64,000 nt of DNA from Hemerocallis citrina (Eukaryota; Streptophyta; Magnoliopsida; Asparagales; Asphodelaceae), in NCBI GenBank assembly GCA_017893485.1, contig CM030362.1:184534175-184598174 (forward strand). Direction: 5' to 3'. The position numbers and the translations under genes are program-made. Shown here in pieces: positions 12,101 through 24,100 of the stretch. Position 1 is the stretch's first letter. Every line of letters begins with the position of its first letter. The notes beneath the pieces are model-generated. The model had not been told where the DNA came from and ran no database searches. It was given only the letters and a program-made list of their open reading frames with translations.

Positions 12101-15100
12101 ATTCTACTTACAGATGTCAGTTCTTCCAAGTGTGCAACCGTTTCATGCAATAGCTTACCCAATTGATCCTATGCTTGCTCTGGAAATCAGGTGATTTAAA
12201 AAAGAAAGAAAAAGAAATGGAAAGTTATTATTATTTTAATCTTGAGATTAGTTGTTGAAATTTTGTTGGTGTGCTATTTTTGATTGAACTGATGCTGTTG
12301 TGGTGCTAAACTATTCTGAAACTACTTTTGTCCCCTTATAGCCAAAAATATGCAGCACACTGTTCGTTGATTGCCTCCCGTTTTGCACTTCCAGCTTTTA
12401 CACACCCACTTCCGCTTCCTGTAAAGCTGGAGGGTGGCAGCGGGCGGCTAAGGATTGGGTAGGGATCTTATTCCTTGTGCATATTATACCACCGGTTACT
12501 CTGTTACTAATATGCAATTATTTTCGTTCTGAATGCAAGTATTTTCATTATTGCAGTTATGTAAGTAGTGACTTTGGTAACCATCCTTTGTCGCATCTTA
12601 TGGGATCAGTATTTGGAATGCACAATCAAACAAATGTGGAGGTAGTATATAATTTCATCCCAGCCCCCTGGAGAAGTTTAGTAAATATATGTACATAATT
12701 TAATTTCATCTGTAACATACAGGTATTCTGTTATGCCTTGAGTCAAAATGATGGCACTGAATGGAGGCAGCGTACTCAATCCGAAGCTGAGCACTTTATT
12801 GATGTGTCTTCCATGACATCTGATGCGATTGCTAGAATGATCAATGAGGACAAGATACAGATTTTAATCAACCTTAACGGTTATACTAAGGTATTGGCTT
12901 ATAAAATACTGATGACTGGATAAATTGTGTTCCTCTTCAGCTCCATTCATTCTGTACCTCATAACTTTACAAAGGACTGTTTTGAAGGAACATATACTTT
13001 TGATGATATTTGGGGATATTTTTTGCTAGAACTGAATGAACTTTTGAGGTCATTTTTTTACTAATTTGGCTCTGTACTAGATGCTTGGTCTGAAGTAGAG
13101 TTTCAAAGGAAAAAAAAACGTTGTTGAAATTTATTTCTTAAATTTTCTTTCTAAATCCAAGACTTTCATTGATTACCATTTGAAGTGCAAGAAAGTTATT
13201 ACTGGCTTCAAGCCATGTCACTCTTGCTTAGGGGCGCTGATGCTTGGTCTGGGACTCGGGTGTATAGTTTCAAAGAAATAAAACATTATCTTAAATTTAT
13301 TTCTGAAAATTTTCTTCTCAATCCTTAAGCTTTTTGTCTCTATTAGCTTTTGAATTGCAATAAAATTATCGCTGGCTTCAAGCTATCAGAACTCCTGCAT
13401 AGGGGGCATTATACTGATGTCTATATTTAACCGTGGTGCGTACTTTCATTATACTTTTGCCTCCAAGGCTGTCAACCTTGATGTTCTGGTAGATTTTGGT
13501 CTTTTCACTATTTTTTATCTAGCTCTAGCCTAGGACTAGTTCAATTCCATGTTGACATGGCAATATTATGTTTGCCTTCTCTGATCAGAAGGTTTTCCTC
13601 CTTAATACTGTTATTGTTTGCAGGGTGCAAGGAATGAAATTTTTGCAATGCAGCCAGCACCTGTCCAGGTTTCATACATGGGTTTTCCAGGAACCACAGG
13701 TGCCAGTTATATTGACTATTTGGTTACTGATGAGGTGCAACCAGCGTACTTTATTTTTTTTTTTTCGCACTGGCATTTTACAACTTGCATGCTTTCTTAT
13801 GGTTATTGTTTCCTCCCAATTGGCAGTTTGTCTCTCCCACTTGCTTCTCACATATTTACTCGGAGAAGCTTGTACATCTTCCCCACAGTTACTTTGTTAA
13901 TGATTATAAGCAGGTAATTTATGTAGTTGTTTTATTGCAATTCGATGCTATTTTGCTAGGTATGAGATGTGTAGTTGCTCAGTGTTAATACTCATTTCAG
14001 AAAAATCGTGATGTTCTGGATTCTGTCTGCCGGCACAAACGCTCTGATTATGGGTTGCCAGAAGACAAATTTATTTTTGCATGCTTTAACCAGCTATACA
14101 AGATGGACCCTGACATATTTAATACTTGGTAAGTTTATGTTCATTTGTTGCTTTTAAAAGCCAATTTCAAATTGATGGATGAGCTTTCTGATATATGGTT
14201 ACCTTCACTATGTTGACTAGTGTGCCTGTTTGCTCATTGTCCTTTGCAATTTCAGGTGCAACATTCTGAACCGCGTGCCAAATAGTGCATTGTGGCTGTT
14301 GAGGTTTCCTGCAGCTGGCGAAAGAAGATTGCGCGAATGTAAGTATACATTGAATTCACTTGGAGTGTATATTAATTCATTCTTTACATTCATGTTTATA
14401 GGGGTGCGCACTGCTTGTTTGTGAGTACGGACACAAACAAGCACAAGCATGAGTTTTTTTTCCCCTTCATCTGGATTGGAACCATCCTGGAATTTCCATT
14501 CTACTTTATACGCCGAGCGGTATATTCTGCTAGTTGTTTGATAGAATGACCGAAGTGGTGCAAACCAGTCACGTTCCGTTTCGTGTAATTCGAAAATACG
14601 GGCACGCAACTAAGGCCTAGCGAATGATTTGCATTATTCATAAGTTGTACAATTAACAACAAGTATAAATCACATCCACGCAGGCAGTAAATAATCACAT
14701 GAACAAGAAACATAATGAATAATCCTCAACAATAACTATCATCTGGAAAATACGTAAACTTCGGGTCAAACGCCTGGATATACAATGTACAAAATGACAA
14801 TAATAATTGGGAATAAAACGTAAACGAGATAAACTAATACAGGCTAGAAATCCAGCTCCGTCATCCAGAAGATTTGATTACCAAGTTCTTCAATTGGTTT
14901 CCCATTGGTACCTGCAAGCTCAACATCTAGAGTTGGGGGGGGATCTGTCAGAGCAAGCTACAGACGGCAAGTAGTAACAAGCAGCGAAACAATAAAATAT
15001 GATATAACAAGGAACAATGAACTTGAATGATATGATCATGTACAATACGAATAAGGACGATAAGATGCAATCATAACTATGAGGTTTAATCAATTGGTAT

Positions 15101-18100
15101 GCAATAGTCGATAAACAATTGTTGGTGACATAATCAATAATCGATAATCAATGGTCGATAATTAATAATACAGTGGTCGGCAACAATAAACAATAATCAA
15201 TAATGCAAGTGTCGATGCTCAGTGTCAATCTTATCAATTTTTTATTAACCTATCTAATGCACGCAATCCTATATTTCATACCACAGGTTCGGGTGCATAA
15301 CAATCAAGTGATGTTTAGACTTAAATGGTGAATTCTACAGGGTCATGTACTCGGGTCATTCAATAACAAATTAACAATAACCAATAATCGATAACATTGC
15401 ATGATACAATACACGATAATTGGGATACTGTAGCCATTGATTGGCAATCAATCGATAAAACAATAACCAATAACAATAATCAATTCGGGAAACACGGCCT
15501 CCTTCCGAGTACACTCTCCTATATTGTCTAATACTAAGTCGTACTTTTATTATCCCGACTTGTTATTATTTTATTATGATTAATCACGAACATGCAATCA
15601 ATAAGAACGGGTATCAAGAACAATATCAAGGAGGTATCAAGAGCCATGCAATGCATGATATAAAATTCAATTCATCATATGTGAAATTAATCATATTTAC
15701 ATTTAAAAACAATAAAATACAATTCTGGACAACAATACATTGCTGTACAAAAACAAATTTTTTTGCTGCTAGGGGAAAACGAGAATCAGGTTTCGTCAGG
15801 GGTTTCAGAAACTAGACTAAATGCCGGTTTCAACATATTCACACGACACTCTAATTACCGCAACCATGTATACCAGTCAGTTCCTTATGGGTATACCGTT
15901 CAGACAACAACTCATTGTTAAATTCTTATATATGTAATTCGACTGAAATTTCATTAACAATTCTTACAAAAATCTAACTAGCTCGTAACATTGTTCAGTA
16001 ACATTCTGATTAATCTCAGGTCTTAATTCCTATGTTAGCCTATAGTTTAACTAATTAAGCATTCTGAAACAGCATTGTGAAATTAAAACGTTTCTATGTT
16101 TACCTTGTATTTCTAAACAGTATTTTGAAATTCAACATATTCACACGACACTCTAATTACCGCAACCATGTATACCAGTCAGTTCCTTATGGGTATACCG
16201 TTCAGACAACAACTCATTGTTAAATTCTTATATATGTAATTCGACTGAAATTTCATTAACAATTCTTACAAAAATCTAACTAGCTCGTAACATTGTTCAG
16301 TAACATTCTGATTAATCTCAGGTCTTAATTCCTATGTTAGCCTATAGTTTAACTAATTAAGCATTCTGAAACAGCATTGTGAAATTAAAACGTTTCTATG
16401 TTTACCTTGTATTTCTAAACAGTATTTTGAAATTAAAACGTTGCAGTAGTAAAATCTGAATATCTTGCAATCCGTAAGTCGGATTACAAAATTGTCAGAT
16501 GATCTGGATCTGGATTCCAGACACCGAGGGCTACAACTTTCATATACAAGGTTCTACATTATATTATATGGAACTAAGTCGAAATCTTAGTACAAGTTTG
16601 AGTAAACATAGTCTTATAATCAGAATTGAACATGCATTCATATTTTGTAATTAACATGATGGAAATTATTATCTCTACGGTATCAAATATAATGTTAATA
16701 ATTATACCATCACATTCAATACAATCGAAATAAGGTTAACATGTATTCATATACGTATATCTCTAACATGTGTTTGTGCAGTGCATGCAATAAAAGAAGT
16801 TTTATGATCTATTACAAGTGTCGGTATGATGGAAAATGAATAAAATAGCATATGACAATGAATTAACAATTTAAGACTTGAGCTAATAACATGACACGAT
16901 AAAGAAAACTAATACTCAGATTTGTCGTTGAATTAGGGGTGACATCCGGTTCGATCGGACCGGGCCAGGTCGCAAACCAGAGGTTTTGACCCAGTCCCAG
17001 GCCACGACGGGCCGGTTAGGGGAAGGGGGGCCCGGACCTAGACCCCGGCCTCTTGGTCGGGGGTTGGGCTGGGCTGGGCTGGGCTGGTGCGGGTTCGCAG
17101 GTTTTTGAGTTGTTTTTTTGAACTTAATACTTTTTAGTACGAAGATAAAGGGAAGATGTTAATTAAGACACCAATTGTAAGAACATATAGATTAAAGAGA
17201 GATTCATAAATTTTATTGTTTTACTGAACGACAACATCTCAAATATAAACAAATAGATAAGTAACATTTCATACAAATATTATCAAATTACAATGAGTGG
17301 AATATTTGTATTTAGATCGAGATGACCTCTATTTAGATTGAAGAGAAGACATTGGACTACTGTCGTGCACTTCTACTTAATCTAAATATATAATCTCATC
17401 CCTCTAAAATTTTCAATTATTTACGATACATGATTCGTAGTGCACTTCTAGTAGATCTTCAATCGTTGCTACTTGTTGAGCTGTTTTGTGCTTTTTGTAG
17501 TAAATCTTGGGTCCTCTCTTCCACTTTTGTCCAACCTCGGTGCATACAAGTATCTCCAAATTCTTCGATGTCAAGAGATTTCTGTTCGGGCTTATTATCC
17601 TGCCACCAAGAGAAAAAGCACTTTCTGATGCAACAGTTGACACCGGTCTTACTTAGCAAATCTTTAGCGATACGAGAAAGAATATGAAAAATATTTTCAT
17701 TGTTTTTCCAAAAAGTTACACATTAGTTGTATCATCAATGGGAGGTTGTGCATTATACCAATTCACTTCATTTGGTGAATTAGTTCTTGGTTTTTTTATT
17801 TAATGAGATTTAAAACACTACTAGCTGCAAGACCCTTTTCCTTTGATATAGAAGAACTAACATTATGTGTTTGTGTGGTTTTAGATGAAAAAAGCCTATC
17901 ATAACTATCATATAAATTATTCAAAACATGCTTAAATTGTGTAGTAAAAAAACATAATCAAAATCTTGTATTTCTTCGTGTGGAGCATACGAATAAAATT
18001 TTTAATTAAATTCTTTGTGCCTTCTAATTTAATTATGAGATTCATTACACTAGCAACATTGTATAACATTGGAATTGGTTGAAAATATTTTAAAATTTTT

Positions 18101-21100
18101 AGATAAGCAGCGTAAATATTTTTCCAATATGAGGGTTGCTTACCAAATCTTTAATTGTGATCATCATAGTGACAACTGCAAGTAAAATATCACTGGATGT
18201 AGATGAATAAGTTTTTGAAAACTGTAAAAATTTATACAAACTATCGGCAAAAGCCCAAAAATCATCATCTAATGCACAATCTTGCATACCCATTGCAATA
18301 CAAAATTCTTTTAAATTGATTCGATAATGAAGAACATATGTAGAATTCCAACGATGTCTAAAATCTTTAAGAAAACGTTTAAATACAATACTTCTAAGTT
18401 GACCCCAATCATGAAAAACTTGATATATTGGACCACTCAAAGTAATAAAATGAACACAATTTCTCATTGCATTAATTTTATCGTGTCCGTGTTCTAGTGC
18501 GTCTTGTACACAAATTTAAAATATGACACACCTAACATGAAAAATATCGGGTTTAAAGTATTTTTCAAACTAGTAATTGCCTTAGTATTATTAGAGACGT
18601 TATCAAAACCAACAGAAAAAACTTTTTAATAAATATCGAAATTATTACATGCTTCCTTTATGTGTCGCAATTATTTCACCCTTATATGTGTATCATAATC
18701 CTCTTTTGGATTAACTAATCAGAATCTATACAATGACATGTTACACACATCATTGGTGCGCCATTAACTCCTACCCAATCATCCAATGTCGAAGAAACTC
18801 TAGTGCTTAGTGATGTTAGTGTTGCAACTAACATATCCTTAGCCTTATTGTATACTAATTTACAATCACCCTTAACCACATTCCTAGCAATTATTTTATA
18901 ATGAGGGTTTAATGTGGTTTGGTTAAAAGTCTCTACATTCTTACTTTCGGCAAATGAACAAGGTAATTCATCTCTAATTACTAATTTAGTCATTTCCTAC
19001 GAACGATATCGTGATCGTAGCTATGACCATCTAGTTGACCGGTCCTTAGGTGTATTTTTTGTTGTGTGAGTAGGGATGGCGAACGGGTCGTTCGGGCCGG
19101 GCCGGGCCCAACCCGTACGAGTTGGCACGAATACGTCGCCGGTCCGGACCGGGTTGCACCCTTATACGGGCCGGGCCGGGCTACGTTTTCGTTTGGGTGG
19201 CCCGCCCAACCCGTGAACCCTTTAGGGTTCAACCCGGGTTGGGCCGGGTCGACCCGCGGGTTGGCCCGTTTAATAATATAATTTTTTTTTCTTTTTTTTT
19301 GGTAGCTTAAATTAAAATAATAATAATAATAATTTTACAAATGATGTATACAAACAACCATATTTTTGTTTGATGAATACTACAATTCTTAAAAAATTAT
19401 AATACTAAGTAAGTAATAATACTAATAAGTAATAATACTACAATTCTTCAAATATCCCCAAATGATGTTTAATTATAATACTAAGTATGTAATTCAGTAA
19501 TAATACTAATAAGTAATAATACTACAATTCTTCAAATATCCCCAAATGATGTTTAATTATAATACTAAGTAATAATACTAATAAACAAAAAAAATCGTAA
19601 TAATAATAAGATTGAAAGAGTGAAATTGACAACAAATTTTGAAATTTTATTCATATGAATTTAGGTTATACAATTTGAACAATTTATAACGAAATGAAGA
19701 ATTCAATTTACAAATAAGTTTTATACAATAACATATTTGTTATATACAATTTTAATTGAGTACAAGTTTTCTAATTTGACATAACAAGCAAAGCTATTGT
19801 TGTTGTTGTTGTTGTTGTTGTTGTTCTTCGGGCGAGTTGCTCCCACTTGTGGAACTTGATAGTGCTTTCCCTTGCATCCTATCTTCAGCCTTCAGCCAGT
19901 CTTCTGTGCAAACGAGCATCTCCAACGCCTCGGGCTTCAACCGATTTCTGTAATCAGATAGAACCCTGCCACTTGTAGAAAATGCACTCTCAGAAGCAAC
20001 TGTAGAGACAGGAGGAGTTGGCATATCTTTAGCCATAATTGACAGAATACTAAAAGTGTGTTCATGTTCTTTCCACCATTGTAAAATATCTAGTGGAGAA
20101 AGAGTAGGCTCAGTATCCTGTTGGTTATACCAATTTAATTCATTTGGTTGATTAGTCCTAGGTTTTTTAGATTGAATTTGTTCAAGTAAACTAAATGTTC
20201 TATCACCAATTTTACTTTTACCCTTACCTTTAGAACTACCAGAAGAAGAACTAACTACAGAAGTTGTACTACTAGAAGCAAAACGTTTATCATAATAATC
20301 ATACAAGTTATTTAAAGTAGATTCAAACTGAACTAAAAAAGTAGCGCAATCAGTTGTTAATTCTACATTGTCCTCTAAATATCCAAAAAACATTTGTATC
20401 AAATTCTTTGTACCTTCTAATTTGATACGGGGATCCATAACAGTAGCAACACAAATCAACATAGGAGGAGGAAAATAATACTTCAAAATTTTTTGAAATG
20501 CAGGTATTACAATGTCACTAATATAGGGATCATTTAACATTTCGTTAAATATTTGCATCATGCTAACTAATTCAATAAAAATGCTGCTAGAAGTAGATTC
20601 ATATGTTTTTGAAAACTTTAAAGTTGCGGTTTTAAAAGGTTCTAAAAATTTCAACAATGATTCGGCAAAAAACCAATCGTTGGGAGTCATTTCAAAATTG
20701 TGCATATTTTTTGCGATACAAAAATCATTTACAACTGCTTTATAATCGGTGACAACATTTAGTAAATCAAAAGTAGAATTCCATCGGTGTCGAACATCCT
20801 TTGGAAATTTTCTAAAAGGAACATTTCTAACCCTACACCAAGCTTTCCATTCTTGTAAAATGCTTGGACTTAATGCAATGAAATGTACACAATTTCTAAT
20901 TTTATGTATATATGGATCAGCTATTTTTAATGCATCTTGAACACATAAATTTATAATATGACACACATCTAACATGAAAAATATTGTCAGATGGAGGGTT
21001 TAATACAGATTTTAAAGTAGTAATTGCTACATTGTTAGATGCATTATCAAAACTAATAACCATAATTTTATCGTGAATATGAAAAACATCACAAATTTCT

Positions 21101-24100
21101 ATAATACGGTTTGCTATATCATCGCCACTATGGGGATACGGCAACGACGCAAGTGATATGATTCTTTTATGAAGAATCCAATCATTGTCGATCCAATGAC
21201 AGGTTATTCCCATCGTTGGAATATTGTTGACACCCGTCCAACAATCCGAAGTTAAACTAACCCTACAAGTTAAACTCCATAAAATTGCAATCAAAGCGTC
21301 CTTCATTTCCATGTACACTTTAAAACAATCCGATTTGCAAGTATTTCTCGGAATTCTTTTAAAATGAGGGTTTAAGGCCGTTTGATTAAAATTTTCCGAG
21401 TTTCTACTCTCGAGATAGGAAAATGGCAACTCTTCCTTAATGACTAATCGGGCCATTTCCCGACGAACAAGTTCGGGATCATAAGGGTGGCTATCTACTT
21501 GACCGGTCCTAGGATTATTTTTTGTTGGCCTTGTATTTGATCAAGAAGTTCTTTATGATTATGTTGTATGTGCCTACTAATTGTACCGGTGCCGTCACCC
21601 CTCTTGAATTTGTTTGTTTTACTACATGTTTTGCACACTTTCAAACTTATATCCGGAGTATGTTCGTCCGGGATATACTCATAAAACTTATGCCAATTGC
21701 TAGTTTCTCCTCTACTTTTCCTACTACTACGGGGTTGTGTGGTTTCGGGTTGTTGTTGTTGTTCTTCTATTTGAATGTCACCTACAACATCCATGTCGTG
21801 TGTACCCCATTGTTCCATAGTAGGATCAATGTAATCTTGGGCGGGCTCACTAGCTGGGACAATTGGTGGCCTACGTGAAGAGGAGGAATCTTGTCCGCTA
21901 CGACCGCTACCGCGTGATCTAGACATAATGTGGTAATGTGCTAAAGTATGTAAAAAAAATCTACAATGTAGGAGCGGTGAATTATACAAAAAAAATCTAA
22001 AAAACAAGAGGGTTGAGATAGAGAAGTTCAAAAAACAAACAATAATTTTAACTACAACGCAAAAAAAAATTTAACAAGAGAGATAGAGATATTTTGATAC
22101 CGTTCACCGTAGAATACGCGTATGTAAAAAAAACCGTGAAAATAAGAATATAATAGAAAAGATGGAAAGATGGAGGAGCGCTTTGCCGATTCCGCAATTG
22201 AAGAGTTGAGAAGAGGTTGAAGTAGATTTGACGAGGGTTGAAGAGAGTTGAAGACGTTGAATTTTGTTTCCGATACGACCGAAATTTGATCGTGTATATG
22301 CCTCCTTGTACAATTATTTGATGAATACTACAATTGTTCAAAAATTCTTTAAAATGATGTATAATAGTAGAGAGTAAGAGAGTGAGGTGTGATTTTTTTG
22401 GAGATTTTTGGGGGATATTTATAGGCTAAATAAGTGGGAAAAAACAAAAAAAAACAACCAAACGGCTCTGTCCAGACCAGAGCGGCAGAGCGCAGCAAAC
22501 GGGATTTTCGACCGTTCGACCCGCGGGTCAATGGTCGACCCGTCACGGGTCGAAAACCGCGGGTCGACCCGCGGGTTAACGGGTCCAACTCGCGAATTGG
22601 GCTGGGTTCGTGGGTCGGGTTTCGCGAATTTAATTCGCGTAAATTGCGACCCGGGTCGACCCAGTACTGTTCACCGGGTTCGACCCGAACCCGCGAAGCG
22701 ATTAAACGGGCCGGGTTGGTGAGCCGGGTCGCGGGTGGGTCGCCGGTTGACCCGGCCCAGTTGCCATCCCTATGTGTGAGGGTGTCTTTAGAAAATTTGG
22801 GTTGACATTTTTCTAAGTGACATTTAAGTGTACCCGTTTCCGATCCTGTTTTAAACTTATATGACGTTTGGCACTTATTACAAATTTTAAGTTCTACATT
22901 TTTATCGTTTTGTGATGGGACAAGTAAAATATTGGTGTACTTCGGAAGTGGCTTGTGCCATGTCTTGTGATGTATGTCTTCATCTTTCGTGTGTGGAATA
23001 TCTTGAAAATTGGGAATACTATTAAAATTAACAAATGTTTCTTCACTATCTGTTTGTGGAATTAAAGGAATGAAAGCAATGCGCGAGATGAGCTTGATTC
23101 TTGGCAAATATGTCTACTGCGTGATCGGTTAGATGCCATGTAATTAATAATTAGTGTATGTATGTTTGGAGAAAACGAAACTAGAAATAAGAAGAGAGAA
23201 TTAAAAAAAAACAAAATTCAAATTATGCACTAGTGTATGTTCTAAAAAAAATTCTACAAAATATGTAAAGATAACTAAACAATTCTACAAAACACGTATG
23301 AACTAGTGTATGTTATTAAACAAATCTAAAAAAATAAGATGAGAGAGTTCAATAAAACACCAACAATTAAGAGATTAACTAATGTTTTAAAAAAAAATCT
23401 AAAAAAAAATGAGTACAACAAAACACAAAATGAGAGTAATGAACTAATAATATATTTACTACTACAATCTAATAAAGAGAGATGAGAATAATGCTAATTA
23501 TAAAAATTAAACAAATACAAAAATTCCGGATGAGTGTAGAATGTATGTTTGAAGAATGAGTAGTGTTGAGAGATTGTTGATGTTTTTGATGTTGATCCTT
23601 GGAATTTTTGTTGTTGATTGTTGTTGATGTTGATCCTTGCAATTCTTGTTTGTTGCTGATTTGTTGAGAGTGATTTGAGAGAGAATTGAGTGAATTTGTG
23701 AAGAGAAATGAATGACATAGGGTTGTATATATAGATTATGTATTCGTTCAGTTTTCCAAAAATACCCCTAAAAACTAGCTAGTATAGATTCGTTGAGGGG
23801 TATTTTAATAATTTTATAAATCTATTTTTTCATTAAAAAAATTTCAGAAAAAAATTAAAATTGCTCAACCAAACGATCGGCTCGAGGGTTGAGCCTGAAC
23901 CGGACCGGACCGGTTGACCCGGGTCAGGCTGTGGCGGGTTTTCAAGTCAAAATTGCGGCCCTAACTGGACCGGGTCTTGGGGGGTTCGGGGCCGGCTCAG
24001 CCCGCTCTTGGGGCGGGCCGAGCCGGTTCTGGGCCAGACTGGCCCTGATGCCACCCCTACGATGAATCAATAATAGGTTTTAATGAAATACGATAATCGA

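Larger units (their letters stand above)
17413..23107 (-). pseudogene. Outer hAT transposase, degraded and split by hAT copy 2
   Basis: The N-terminal piece (23107 down to 22781) carries a BED-like zinc finger ([13 protein letters not shown]...LKCHLEKC). It is cut by the insertion of copy 2. Beyond it come [19 protein letters not shown] (18993), [17 protein letters not shown] (about 18375) and the dimerisation part [19 protein letters not shown]...ILVCTEV (17643 to 17413). Several stops and frameshifts separate these pieces. It is clearly diverged from copies 1 and 2, so it is another hAT family of the same general type. Non-functional. Confidence 0.82.
16934..24059 (-). mobile_element. Outer hAT transposon in SEC intron
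   Basis: The ends are TAGGGGTG (16934) and CCACCCCTA (to 24059). Flanking 8-mers CGTTGAAT (16926-16933) and CGATGAAT (24060-24067) differ at one base, as expected for an older hAT target duplication. Total 7126 bp, of which 3710 bp is the nested copy 2 plus its target repeat; the element itself is about 3.4 kb. Subterminal regions are rich in GGGCCGGTT/GACCCGG motifs. It is inserted in LTR-like element S1. Confidence 0.87.

Noticed and set aside
12451..12462. Apparent stop (GGGTAG) at the end of a SEC exon
   Set aside because: The donor falls after ATTGG, so TAG belongs to the intron; joining to 12557 restores Gly-Tyr as expected.
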